Source: Bacteriovoracaceae bacterium (lineage in GTDB: Bacteria; Bdellovibrionota; Bacteriovoracia; Bacteriovoracales; Bacteriovoracaceae). Taken from it: a stretch of DNA of 64,000 nt. Where the stretch lies: positions 1 through 64,000 of the forward strand of contig CANEUH010000007.1 of assembly GCA_947441615.1 (NCBI GenBank). The letters are read 5' to 3'. The translations under genes and the position numbers were made by a program. Below are positions 46,915 through 55,810 of this stretch, one piece after another. Numbering within the stretch: the first letter of the stretch is position 1; each line of letters starts with the position of its first letter. Below the pieces are notes generated by a model, which did no database searches, was not told where the DNA came from, and saw only the letters and a program-made list of their open reading frames with translations.

Positions 46915-47733
46915 TCGAACTAACTTAAAAATAAAAATCATCACGAACAAGGTGATCCCCATTTGTACAAATGGTGGATTGCCTTGAGGTGGTTCATTTA
47001 AATCAGAGATCGTTCCGCAACTTCCTAGAAGTCCATCCTCAGAGAGCCCAAAAAGATCACCTTGTATTGGGTAAAGGAATGAGATTCCGTCGATATCATC
47101 TTGGCCTAGACGTTTTCTTTGATTAACAGTTCTGTAGTACATAAGAGAAGCATTGTCTGGAGTATGACCTAGGCCCAGAGCGTGCCCAATTTCATGGGCG
47201 ATAACTCCAATTTGATCTGAGCGAGATAAATTTCCAAAGGTCGAACTTGAGTCATTAATAAGAATAACGGCGCCCAAGATTTTTTTACCTGAAAATTTAT
47301 TGGGAATTGTGACGGCAAGGACATTTCCTCCACCAAAATTAGAGCCGTTATCATTACAGCCAATAATAATATCCGTGACGGCCGGAATTAATCCTTTGGT
47401 GGGGTCAACATTCCCCTCATTAATACCTTGTTGAATACAATCATCATCGGTAGGAGAACAGAGTCTTCCATGATTAAGAGTAAATATATTAGGTGAGTAA
47501 CCTGCGGCCGTTAAATGGATATTTGAGGTTGGAATATCATTCCAGAAATGATCAACCGCAGGTTGAATCAAGCTTTCTAGTTCTTGAACAGTTAATGTGT
47601 TCGTGGGACAAGCGGTTGCATCGTCGACATAAACTTTGACATGGTTATCTTTAAAAACAGCGCCAAAGTTATTATTGAGAGTCCAAGCGAAAGAGATATT
47701 TGTAATGAGTATTCCAATTAAAAATATTTTCAT
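46879..47733 (-). CDS. matrixin-like metalloprotease with C-terminal membrane tail
   Basis: 284 residues. Signal peptide (ILITNISFA), then a metzincin domain with HEIGHALGLGH (His180, Glu181, His184, His190) and the Met-turn SLMYY (Met198). The C-terminus has PPQGNPPF, then a hydrophobic span 257-273 and a basic tail (RLFNRSKARA), the layout of a C-terminal sorting or anchoring tail, so it is probably held in the membrane facing out. Overlaps the M24 gene by 36 bases; 3 bases separate it from the barrel gene upstream, likely co-transcribed. Confidence 0.88.
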   Translation of the reverse strand: MKIFLIGILITNISFAWTLNNNFGAVFKDNHVKVYVDDATACPTNTLTVQELESLIQPAVDHFWNDIPTSNIHLTAAGYSPNIFTLNHGRLCSPTDDDCIQQGINEGNVDPTKGLIPAVTDIIIGCNDNGSNFGGGNVLAVTIPNKFSGKKILGAVILINDSSSTFGNLSRSDQIGVIAHEIGHALGLGHTPDNASLMYYRTVNQRKRLGQDDIDGISFLYPIQGDLFGLSEDGLLGSCGTISDLNEPPQGNPPFVQMGITLFVMIFIFKLVRLFNRSKARAST

Positions 47734-47736
47734 AAA

Positions 47737-48309
47737 TTATCTGTCCCAGTAATAAGTGACAAAAAGTGAATAGGAAATTTGTCTTCGATCTTCTTTTAGG
47801 GCCGAGAAGATATAAGTTTGAAGGCGAAATGCTATTCTTGAAAAAAGGACTTCTGCACCTAGATCAAGAGTGTTATTGAAACTCGATCTATTTTCACTTG
47901 GGTAATAAAACGTCGACGTCCCATTTCCATTGTTCATTGTTTCTTTTCCACCTGTTCCATGCTGGTTAAGCCAAACGATGGAGCTCCCAATTCTCATGCG
48001 AAGCCAGTCGATCATGTCATAGGAAAAATCCGCTCTCCCGATGAAGATGTTCTTGTAGATACTGTCCCCAGACTTTCTTGGGAGAACCCAATTTATTTCT
48101 GGAAGAAAAAGAAATCCATTCTCAAATTTTCTCTCCATTCCAAAACCAACCGTTGGAGCGGGATCAAATTTTCTAAGACCCCCAGATGGATCCATTTGAA
48201 CAGCATTATAAAATTCAGTGTAAGTTCCAAAATTTAAAAGATATCTATCTTGAGCAAAGCTTGCAGCGCAAAAACAGCATAAAATTAGAAAAATTAACGT
48301 CCTGTACAT
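47737..48309 (-). CDS. outer-membrane beta-barrel-like protein
   Basis: 190 residues with a signal peptide (LIFLILCCFCAASFA|QD) and alternating short hydrophobic strands (NGFLFLPEINWVL, NIFIGRADFSYDM, RIAFRLQTYIF). It ends SYSLFVTYYWDR, with aromatic residues near the C-terminus as in barrel proteins. No family recognised. Immediately upstream of the matrixin gene on the same strand, so the two may be made together. Confidence 0.6.
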   Translation of the reverse strand: MYRTLIFLILCCFCAASFAQDRYLLNFGTYTEFYNAVQMDPSGGLRKFDPAPTVGFGMERKFENGFLFLPEINWVLPRKSGDSIYKNIFIGRADFSYDMIDWLRMRIGSSIVWLNQHGTGGKETMNNGNGTSTFYYPSENRSSFNNTLDLGAEVLFSRIAFRLQTYIFSALKEDRRQISYSLFVTYYWDR

Positions 48310-48366
48310 GGTTAAAAGCTATCAAATTTCCTAGGGGATCGCTATCATAGTTCGAGGAGTTTTTTT

Positions 48367-49485
48367 ATGTTTGAAGCGTTTAAAGTACCTAAAGAGTTAA
48401 TTCCCTCTGACCCGAGATTTGGAGTAGGACCCTCACTCATTCCGACTGAATCTGTCCAGCATCTTGCGAACACAGGTTTTAATTTACTTGGAACAAGCCA
48501 CAGAAAAATGGCCGTAAGAAATCTGGTAAAAGAAGTTCAGGATGGGCTTAAAACCTACTTCAAGCTTCCTTCGGACTACGAAGTTGTTTTGGGTAATGGG
48601 GGCGCGACGTTTTTTTGGGATATGATTGGCCTGGGACTTGTTGAAAAATCTTCTCTTCATTTTATTTGCGGTGAGTTTTCAGATAAGTGGTATCGAGCGC
48701 ACTCACTGATCCCTTGGATTTCAACAAAAGCAGTCAAGGTAGAATTTGGAAAAGGAGTTAATCCTGTTGAAGAAGAAGGGTATGATGTTATTTGTTGTAC
48801 CTTGAATGAAACTTCCACAGGTGTTCAGTTAACAAATATTCCTGCTCTTAAGAATCAAAATACGCTGATGACCGTTGATGCTACTTCGGGGGCTGGTCAG
48901 ATTAAAGCTGATTTTAAGAATATAGATCTTTATTATTTTTCTCCTCAAAAAGTTTTTGCCTCTGAGGGGGGGTTATATGTTGCGATTATGTCACCTAAAG
49001 CAATTTCAAGAGCGGAGAAAATAGCAAAAGACAAAAGCCGTTTTGTTCCAGAATCGATGAAGTGGTCAAACGCGATTGAAAATTCTAAAAATAACCAAAC
49101 TTATAATACACCGGCGATCTCAACCATTTTCTTTTTAAATGAGCAGATAAAGCTCATGAATACACTTGGTGAAGATAAAGTTATTGAAGAAGCAAAAAGA
49201 AAAGCGAAACTTCTTTACGGTTGGGCGGATTCAAAATCTTACCTGAGTGCTTTTATTGAAGAGGTTCCTTTTCGCTCAGATGCCGTTGCTACCATTGATA
49301 TTGATTCAAAGTTTAATGTTGATGATCTTACAAAAATGCTTAGAGAGCAAAATGTCGCTTACGATATTGATGGTTATAGAAAACTTGGTCGCAACCAATT
49401 GAGAATTTCCATGTTTCATAACGTGACTTATGAGAATCTTGAGAAGTTAACGACAATTATCTCTCTTGCCATCGAGTCGGCCTGA
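48367..49485 (+). CDS. serC: phosphoserine aminotransferase (mycobacterial-type)
   Basis: Converts 3-phosphohydroxypyruvate to phosphoserine in serine synthesis (and may act in pyridoxal synthesis). 372 residues: PSDPRFGVGPSLIP, LLGTSHRKMAV, LGNGGATFFWDM, CTLNETSTGVQL, DATSGAG, and the PLP lysine in FSPQKVFASEGG. These match the SerC group of Mycobacterium and relatives rather than the E. coli type. The neighbours are unrelated. Its last 29 bases overlap the convergent lipoprotein gene. Confidence 0.92.
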   Translation: MFEAFKVPKELIPSDPRFGVGPSLIPTESVQHLANTGFNLLGTSHRKMAVRNLVKEVQDGLKTYFKLPSDYEVVLGNGGATFFWDMIGLGLVEKSSLHFICGEFSDKWYRAHSLIPWISTKAVKVEFGKGVNPVEEEGYDVICCTLNETSTGVQLTNIPALKNQNTLMTVDATSGAGQIKADFKNIDLYYFSPQKVFASEGGLYVAIMSPKAISRAEKIAKDKSRFVPESMKWSNAIENSKNNQTYNTPAISTIFFLNEQIKLMNTLGEDKVIEEAKRKAKLLYGWADSKSYLSAFIEEVPFRSDAVATIDIDSKFNVDDLTKMLREQNVAYDIDGYRKLGRNQLRISMFHNVTYENLEKLTTIISLAIESA

Positions 49486-50116
49486 TCCATTCTAGTTTTC
49501 TTAGAACTCCGCAGGCGATAGGAAGGGATTTTTCTAGAGGTAAAATACCATTTGTCGCAATGGTTGAGGGAAGATCATTCTTTTTGTAGGTTCCATGAAT
49601 GAGTACAACTTTGTTTGCGAATTGAACGGACAGGTTTCTGGACAAGAGATCTTTTGAAATTCTATTTAAAGAAGCTCTTTCAATATAAGTGTAATTACCA
49701 CCCATGGGATAAATTTCTTGTCCCAATGTTGCTGAATTGAGGTCTCCATCAAGAGGTATGTAAACTTGGCCAGACGCCTTGATTGCCTCTTCGATGTCTA
49801 TATAGCCGTCTGAGTTTATGTCATCAGTTATTTCAGGACATCTATCCCCCAGATGAATGCTTTGAATGTGGGTGACTCTTGCATCATCGTCTAAGAGAGT
49901 TTTTGCTATTAATTCATCGTTCTTGATAATCACCTCAGAAATCCCTGAAGGTAAAAAACCTGAGAGATGATTATTGAGAGGCCTAAGAATTCCTCTATAG
50001 TGTTGATTTTTTTCTTGATTAACATTTTCACGAATAAAGAGGTCATTCTTTTCATGACTCACTTTCTTGCCACAAGAAATGAAAATAACTAATAATAAGA
50101 TTGAATAGATTCTCAT
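49457..50116 (-). CDS. EF-hand-like lipoprotein
   Basis: 219 residues with a signal ending in the lipobox VIFISC (lipidation at Cys15). DINSDGYIDIEEA fits the 12-residue EF-hand calcium loop (D-x-N-x-D-G-x-I-D-x-x-E), near residue 100. The rest is beta-like with no known domain. Start overlaps the stop of the upstream gene as ATGA, so it is translated with the glutaminase-like protein. Possibly a calcium-binding partner or anchor for it. Confidence 0.65.
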   Translation of the reverse strand: MRIYSILLLVIFISCGKKVSHEKNDLFIRENVNQEKNQHYRGILRPLNNHLSGFLPSGISEVIIKNDELIAKTLLDDDARVTHIQSIHLGDRCPEITDDINSDGYIDIEEAIKASGQVYIPLDGDLNSATLGQEIYPMGGNYTYIERASLNRISKDLLSRNLSVQFANKVVLIHGTYKKNDLPSTIATNGILPLEKSLPIACGVLRKLEWIRPTRWQER

Positions 50117-50907
50117 TCGAAACCCAGCTTCCTGGATGACGTTATTTCATACTCCGTGGTTTGATTTTTAAATCTTAGATATCTCTCTTGATCATAAATT
50201 TCATCCGGAACTTTATAGTGCATGGATTCGAATATGAGATAGCAATTCTCCGTCTGAGGATTCACGTCATATTCAGAAAATTGAGTCGTTACCTTGCAAG
50301 ATCTTTTAGTAAACACAAAAAGATCTGTCCACTCTTTCACTGTTAAAGGTTTATCGCTGTACCTGTAGTCCATAACCATATCTGTGAGAATTCCATTTAA
50401 ATCGACTCGATACATGGGGGCGACATGGAACCACCATTTAAACCGCACACTATTAATGTAAGAAGCCGTAAAGAAAACAAATGCCTTTAGGGACTTTATA
50501 CCTGAAAATTTATATTCATCATGCGCCCAGACATGGGCCCTATCCGTGCATTCAGAGATTCGTTTGTAAAAAGGATTGGATCTTTCAAAAATGGACTTGG
50601 CCTCCTCATGGTTTTTTACAACTGTTGGCGAAAAAGGTGAGGGGTCTTCATTTAGATAAAAATTAAATTCAGTTCCATGATCTTCATCTCGAAGAATTTT
50701 AAATGAGACCAAATTGGAAGATTCATCAATTTTCGCCGAAACGAATTGATGAGGTTTAAGTTCAGAGAACGAATGATTAATGAAGGCGACTCTTCCATTA
50801 GAAAATTTGACAATGTTATCTTCAATCGCATGAATAGGTGAATTTATAGTTATTGATAAGCATTCAAAACTCATTAAGATCACATAAAAGAAAAGACAGA
50901 ATCTCAT
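50113..50907 (-). CDS. exported protein-glutaminase-like enzyme
   Basis: 264 residues with a signal peptide. The centre carries ECTDRAHVWAHDE (Cys120), FKWWFHVAPMY (His161) and GILTDMVMDYRYSDKPLTV-EW (Asp180), which is the C-H-D order and spacing of the protein-glutaminase family (Gln_deamidase_2, the Chryseobacterium enzyme). These deamidate protein glutamines to glutamate and have a cysteine-protease-like fold. The first ~90 residues may be a propeptide. Divergent from the lipoprotein operon at 51098. Activity and target proteins are not shown by sequence. Confidence 0.7.
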   Translation of the reverse strand: MRFCLFFYVILMSFECLSITINSPIHAIEDNIVKFSNGRVAFINHSFSELKPHQFVSAKIDESSNLVSFKILRDEDHGTEFNFYLNEDPSPFSPTVVKNHEEAKSIFERSNPFYKRISECTDRAHVWAHDEYKFSGIKSLKAFVFFTASYINSVRFKWWFHVAPMYRVDLNGILTDMVMDYRYSDKPLTVKEWTDLFVFTKRSCKVTTQFSEYDVNPQTENCYLIFESMHYKVPDEIYDQERYLRFKNQTTEYEITSSRKLGFE

Positions 50908-51046
50908 TTGTATTCCCCAAATTGCTCAGTCAGAAATATCTCTATTAGAGAGTTCTGCCCACGGCCTCACATTAATATTCATGAGAAATTTAGATAGAAG
51001 GACTTAGTGAATACAGCTATTTGGCCAGTTTTTAAACAAGACCGAC

Positions 51047-51073
51047 TAAAGCTCTCAGTCAGGAGACCGATAA
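51047..51073 (+). promoter_or_regulatory. candidate sigma-28 (FliA-type) promoter
   Basis: TAAA (51047-51050), exactly 15 bp, then ACCGATAA (51066-51073), 7 of 8 matching GCCGATAA. It lies 24 bases before the ATG of the first lipoprotein, a suitable leader length. Best sigma-28-type match in the window. Confidence 0.6.
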
Positions 51074-51097
51074 GAGGTGGCAGGGAGAACCCAATTA

Positions 51098-51517
51098 ATG
51101 AAACAAATTATCTATTTGCTGCTACTCATACTGTCCGCATGTGGCGTGAAGCATTCATCCGTAGATTATGGAAAGACTAAGGTTTCAGATCTTGTTGCGA
51201 TGAAAGGTCCTCCTGTTGAAGAAAAAGCAATCCCTGTGAGCGAGGGAAAGATGCTCATCTATGAAGATGATGAAAAATATCAAACTAAAAATGATGTCGT
51301 TACACATGGCTTTAAAGAACCTAAGGGCGATGAACGATCACTTCTTTATTGGAAACATAAACTTAAAGACTGCGATACAGTAATTAAAAAAATTTCTATA
51401 ACTGAAGGCCACGTTGCACCCGAGTATGAGTTTAAGTGTTTAGCTGAAGGTGTGACCGTGATCTATACAGAGGGAAGTGAATTCATTTCAAGGATTATCG
51501 AACATGATAAAAAATAA
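51098..51517 (+). CDS. lipoprotein of unknown function
   Basis: 139 residues with a signal ending in the lipobox ILSAC (Cys15). The mature part is acidic to neutral and beta-like, with two further cysteines (DCDTV, FKCLAEG) that could form a disulfide. ATG 51098 (GGGAG ~10 bases upstream) is preferred over a GTG at 51077. It overlaps the metalloprotease lipoprotein by 14 bases, so the two are co-translated behind the sigma-28-like promoter. Confidence 0.7.
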   Translation: MKQIIYLLLLILSACGVKHSSVDYGKTKVSDLVAMKGPPVEEKAIPVSEGKMLIYEDDEKYQTKNDVVTHGFKEPKGDERSLLYWKHKLKDCDTVIKKISITEGHVAPEYEFKCLAEGVTVIYTEGSEFISRIIEHDKK

Positions 51518-54071
51518 TTCCTTTCTTCTTACAGTTCTTCTTCTATCTGTTTCTTGTAGCGAGAGAACTCCAAAAACATTAATTTCTCAATTTGAGATAA
51601 AAAATAATTCAGAAAAAGTTCTTGAGCGCGCTCTCGCTAGTCGTGATGGTGAAAGGTGCCTTCAGGATATTTTCACAGTGGAGACACTTAAAAATGAAAT
51701 CCAAGAATTAGAAACAAAATTTAAAACAGCACCAAAAAGAGTCGGAAGCTGGAAACACCTCGACTTATCAACACTTCCTGTTCCTCAGGGTAATTTCTTA
51801 AAAACATACGGGGCAGATCTCGGGGATTTAAATAATCCAGATTTATTTGACTATTCTTCATGTGAAGACGTCCCATGTATATTTAATAAAATTTATGGCA
51901 AAGAAAATCATGTCGCCGGTTATGTTCATTATCTTTGGTATTTAAAATTTGGCAATATGCTGGCAGCAGACAATAAAATTCCTGTGCAAGGATCTAAAAA
52001 TCCTGGGGAATATAACAAAAAAATGCTCCCTTTTGACAAATATCTTCTGAATGATAAAGAGCTCTACGCCTTCTGGCGGTTGTCTCTTATGCTTAGGTCC
52101 CCTCACACAACACTTAGTTATTTAAAAGAAGTTCAGCGAATTCCTAGAGGAGAGGCACTAGAGGGTTATAGTTCACGAACCTGTGGACTTGCTTATAGTT
52201 CGGGTTGGATCCTTCTTTCAGATGCCTGTTTATCTATAAATTCCAATATTGATACGGGGTATTTTTATCAGGCAGTTACACATGAGTTAACACATCATGT
52301 GGATTATGAGCAAGGAAGAGGTTCAAGGAAACATTATCGCTCTCATAAGGAAGATTATTTAGAAATGGCGGGCTTTTATTTAGAGGAATATGTTGATGAT
52401 AAAGGAAAACCACAAAGAAAATGGGCACACAAGGATGGGATAAAATTAATTTCAGATTACGCTGGTACTGCCCCTGAAGAAAACTTCGCTGAATCCATTA
52501 GTTATTTTAGAGTGAATGGGGATGAGACAAAAAAGGGACTCAAAAAAGATCATTATGATTTTATTTCAAAAGAATATTATTCTAATCTTCACTTCGAATC
52601 AGAAAGCCTGATGAAAAAATGGATCTCGCAGTATCAACCTTTGATTTCTCAAATGGCCTTTAGTTCAGTCATGGATTGTTCAAAAGAAAAATCTTCTCCC
52701 AAATCAATTTATTTTAAACCCACAGACTTTAATCTGGCCCTCCCTCCACAGATGTTAAACTGCATAAGTGGAAAGGCGCTTGAAATTAGTAGCGAAGTAA
52801 AGGTGAAAACGAAACTCTACGAGCCTGAAGGCTGTAATGTTCACCAAAGTGGATCTAGTGGAGAGATATGGGATAGAGTCATGAGAGAAATACTGGTCGT
52901 CGTGTTTGATGGATTCATTAAAGATTTAAAATCAGATTCAGAGTATCTAAAAAAACTACAAAAATTTTATGAAGAACTATCAGACAAGAGCTTAGCAAGA
53001 GAAGCTTATATTTTTTGCTATGAAGAAAGTGAAGAATCTAAGTGTTACAATGATTTATTAAAGAAAAAAGCTGCAGAAAAAGTCATGGCGTTAAATCTCG
53101 CTTTTGATCAGGCAGATGAACTGGTAGAAATGTACAATTCTTATCATCCCTATGAAGTTATCAAGAATGAATTAAAAAAGAGTTACAACACACTTATTCA
53201 ATCACAATTAGAGTCAGTTAAAAAAGAATCGCTGGCCTTATGGAGAAGTTGTGAGGTTATAAAACACAATGATGATGAGTCTCCTTCTGGAACGATGTTT
53301 CAAATTTCTGATGGTTATATGATCAGTTCTTTTTTCAATTGTCTTAATTCAGAAATCCCAGGAACGATTAAAAATGTCGTCCGAGGAATTTCAATAGGTG
53401 GAATGAAGGTTCAGAATGCGAAAGAAGAAGTGATTCTTTACTCTGAAGTCAAACCAGTTGTTATTAGTCAATTGAAGGAGATTTATAAAAACGAAAGAGA
53501 AAGAGAATTAAAATCGGCATCTGATTTACTCTTAAATGATCAAGGTCAACTTAGAAGTCAGATCATCTCTAGTTTTGACTGGGTTAAGAATGTGGTTGAT
53601 AACCAAGCAGTACTTTCTGACTGTAAAAAGAAGGCTTATGAACTCATTAAATTAAGGCCACTCTTTCATTTACCCAAGACTCTTTTTTCAGATTATTTAG
53701 AGAAGAATACATGTCTTAATATTTCAACCTCGAAAGAATTCTCCTCTTGGCTTGAGGGGACTAAAGGTCAGTTTAGTGAGAAAATTTCAGCAGGGTTAGA
53801 TGATAAAATGCTAGCAATAGGAACTATCCAGGCAAAAGCATGTGTGAAACAATTCCCCGTGGACTCAGCTGTTAACAAGATTCGTTTTAGAAAAGAACGA
53901 GAATCTTGTCTTATCAATCAATGGTCTGAATTAGAAAGTAATGTCCTAAATGATGTTCTTAGTGATCCGTTGATGATTAAATTTCAAGTTTCTTCTGCTG
54001 AATTAAAGTCAAAACTTGATCTTAATAGGCGAAGACTTCAGCTTCGCCTAATGAAAGAGTATTTTAATTAA
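51504..54071 (+). CDS. large lipoprotein with predicted metalloprotease domain
   Basis: 855 residues. Lipobox LLSVSC. A zinc site reads VTHELTHHVDY (His260, Glu261, His264) and, about 65 residues later, PEENFAESISYF (Glu326 or Glu330 as third ligand), a gluzincin-like pattern. The C-terminal ~450 residues are helical with several cysteines and have no known domain. ATG 51504 with AAGGA 9 bases before it; the GTG at 51477 is not needed. Probably an envelope-anchored protease. It ends 4 bases into the convergent tgt. Confidence 0.75.
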   Translation: MIKNNSFLLTVLLLSVSCSERTPKTLISQFEIKNNSEKVLERALASRDGERCLQDIFTVETLKNEIQELETKFKTAPKRVGSWKHLDLSTLPVPQGNFLKTYGADLGDLNNPDLFDYSSCEDVPCIFNKIYGKENHVAGYVHYLWYLKFGNMLAADNKIPVQGSKNPGEYNKKMLPFDKYLLNDKELYAFWRLSLMLRSPHTTLSYLKEVQRIPRGEALEGYSSRTCGLAYSSGWILLSDACLSINSNIDTGYFYQAVTHELTHHVDYEQGRGSRKHYRSHKEDYLEMAGFYLEEYVDDKGKPQRKWAHKDGIKLISDYAGTAPEENFAESISYFRVNGDETKKGLKKDHYDFISKEYYSNLHFESESLMKKWISQYQPLISQMAFSSVMDCSKEKSSPKSIYFKPTDFNLALPPQMLNCISGKALEISSEVKVKTKLYEPEGCNVHQSGSSGEIWDRVMREILVVVFDGFIKDLKSDSEYLKKLQKFYEELSDKSLAREAYIFCYEESEESKCYNDLLKKKAAEKVMALNLAFDQADELVEMYNSYHPYEVIKNELKKSYNTLIQSQLESVKKESLALWRSCEVIKHNDDESPSGTMFQISDGYMISSFFNCLNSEIPGTIKNVVRGISIGGMKVQNAKEEVILYSEVKPVVISQLKEIYKNERERELKSASDLLLNDQGQLRSQIISSFDWVKNVVDNQAVLSDCKKKAYELIKLRPLFHLPKTLFSDYLEKNTCLNISTSKEFSSWLEGTKGQFSEKISAGLDDKMLAIGTIQAKACVKQFPVDSAVNKIRFRKERESCLINQWSELESNVLNDVLSDPLMIKFQVSSAELKSKLDLNRRRLQLRLMKEYFN

Positions 54072-55219
54072 TCTTTTTTATAACCTTCAAGAAATTGTTT
54101 TTTAAATTCAAGGAAGCGGTCTTCAAAGATCGCTTCTCTTGCTCTAACGGCCATGGATTTATAAAAAGAGATGTTGTGGGCCGTAGCAAGAATTTGTCCT
54201 AGGATCTCATTGGAGTCAAAGAGATGCTTAATGTAAGCACGTGTAAAATTCGTATTCACATAATCTTTTAGATTCGGCTCAATCGGGAAAAAATCTCTTC
54301 GGTAATTCTTGTGATCAATTCTAATTTTCCCGCGATTGGTAAAGAGAGTTCCCCCTCGAGCAAATTTCGTTGGAATAATACAGTCACTCATATCAATACC
54401 ATTTTCCCAAATCATCAGAAGATCCTCTGGCATTCCGACTCCCATCACGTAACGTGGCTTATCCGCTGGCATAAGTGGTGCCGTAAACTTCACCACTTTT
54501 TCCATGAGCTCAGTCCCTTCATTCACGGACACTCCGCCAATGGCGTATCCTGGAAGATTTCTTTTAGTGACTTCTTCGATACAGATCTTTCGGTATTTCT
54601 CGTAAACCCCACCCTGAACAATCCCAAAAAGGGCCTGCTGTGGATTTTTCCAAGCGTCGATACAACGATCAAGCCAGCGGTGTGTTCTTGCAATAGAGTT
54701 TTCGACATATTTTTCAGTCGCTGGATAAGGAATACATTCATCAAACGCCATCATGATATCTGAGCCCAGGTTCTGCTGAACTTGAATAGAAATCTCTGGA
54801 GTTAAAAGAACGTTCTCGCCCTTAGCTCCTTTAAAGTTTGCTCCTTCTTCAGTGATAGAATTTTTCTGAAGAGAAAAAACCTGGAAGCCTCCTGAGTCCG
54901 TTAAAATGGCCCGGTCCCATCCCATAAATTTATGAAGCCCACCGGCCTTTGCGATAAGCTCAGACCCTGGAGTGAGGTGAAGGTGATAGGTATTTGAGAG
55001 CATGATCTCGATAGATAAATCTACGAGTTCCTTTGGTTGCAGGGCCTTAATCGCTCCGTGGGTTCCAACCGGCATAAAGACAGGTGTTTCAATATCCCCA
55101 TGAGGAGTAGAAATAATCCCTGCGCGAGCGCCGCAATTTTTATCTACGTGCTGAAGTTTAAATTTAAAGTGATTGTTAATCTCTGAACGAACGTTCATAA
55201 GCGAATTATCCTTTGGCAT
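54068..55219 (-). CDS. tgt: tRNA-guanine transglycosylase lacking zinc cysteines
   Basis: Exchanges guanine-34 of certain tRNAs for preQ1 in queuosine synthesis. 383 residues; the barrel residues are kept: LTDSGGFQVFSL (Asp base), MAFDECIPYP, GIVQGGVYEKYR, YAIGGVSVNEG and DMSDCIIPT (nucleophile Asp). The C-terminal zinc site is not: where Tgt has C-x-C-x-x-C before SRAY, this protein reads NLKDYVNTNFTRAY, with Leu, Asp and Asn in place of the three cysteines, while the His of TAHN is present. ATG 55219 gives a ~20-residue N-terminal extension; 55198 (AAAGGA upstream) is equally possible. Activity may persist or the protein may have a new role. Confidence 0.88.
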   Translation of the reverse strand: MPKDNSLMNVRSEINNHFKFKLQHVDKNCGARAGIISTPHGDIETPVFMPVGTHGAIKALQPKELVDLSIEIMLSNTYHLHLTPGSELIAKAGGLHKFMGWDRAILTDSGGFQVFSLQKNSITEEGANFKGAKGENVLLTPEISIQVQQNLGSDIMMAFDECIPYPATEKYVENSIARTHRWLDRCIDAWKNPQQALFGIVQGGVYEKYRKICIEEVTKRNLPGYAIGGVSVNEGTELMEKVVKFTAPLMPADKPRYVMGVGMPEDLLMIWENGIDMSDCIIPTKFARGGTLFTNRGKIRIDHKNYRRDFFPIEPNLKDYVNTNFTRAYIKHLFDSNEILGQILATAHNISFYKSMAVRAREAIFEDRFLEFKKQFLEGYKKD

Positions 55220-55270
55220 AAGTTGTTTTCCAGAGGCCCAGGCCTCGGCGTTTCCAGTAAAGGAATGTCT

Positions 55271-55810
55271 ATGGGCCGAATTTATCAGATTCTTATTCCG
55301 TTGTTTAGCCTTTTCCTAAACAGAGTAGATCTTACAGACCTCTATCCTTTGAATCTTCCCGTAAAGCTTCTTAGGGTCTATGACGGGGATACTGTTTTAG
55401 TAAAAAGTCGAAATTACAAGTTTAAGCTCAGGCTTTCAAAAATAGACTCCCCAGAAAAAGGGCAGCGCTTTTTTGGATCCACAAGGGATGCAGGACTTGT
55501 GGCGAAGATGTGCTTTCAAAAGCTTCTCCAAAAAGAAGAGCGATTCATTTTAAAAATTGAGAAGTGGGATATGTATGGGAGAGTGTTGGGGGACCTTAAT
55601 GAGCTTAGTTTCAAATCCATTAAAGAAGGCTGCTCAACACTTTATCCCTATGCTGAGTTTGATTCTAAAAGGGAGAAGTTTAGGTATCTCAAGGCCCTAA
55701 AAATAGCAAAGGCCTCACGAAGAGGCCTTTGGCAGTATGGTGGATTTCTTCAACCCAAAATTTGGCGAAAACTTAGTAAACGAAACGCAGCCCCGCTGAA
55801 GCACCGATGA
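55271..55810 (+). CDS. thermonuclease-family (SNase-like) nuclease
   Basis: 179 residues from ATG 55271, which has AAAGGA 6 bases upstream. A hydrophobic N-terminal segment (YQILIPLFSLFL) suggests export or anchoring. The OB-fold nuclease core reads VKLLRVYDGDTVLV (calcium Asp), RLSKIDSPEKGQ (Arg and Glu) and WDMYGRVLG (Arg), the active-site residues of staphylococcal nuclease. May degrade nucleic acids outside the cytoplasm. Its last 38 bases overlap the convergent outer-membrane protein gene. Confidence 0.88.
   Translation: MGRIYQILIPLFSLFLNRVDLTDLYPLNLPVKLLRVYDGDTVLVKSRNYKFKLRLSKIDSPEKGQRFFGSTRDAGLVAKMCFQKLLQKEERFILKIEKWDMYGRVLGDLNELSFKSIKEGCSTLYPYAEFDSKREKFRYLKALKIAKASRRGLWQYGGFLQPKIWRKLSKRNAAPLKHR

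Noticed and set aside
47959..48237. Plus-strand frame opposite the barrel protein
   Set aside because: The minus-strand gene has a signal peptide and barrel-like strands; this frame has none.
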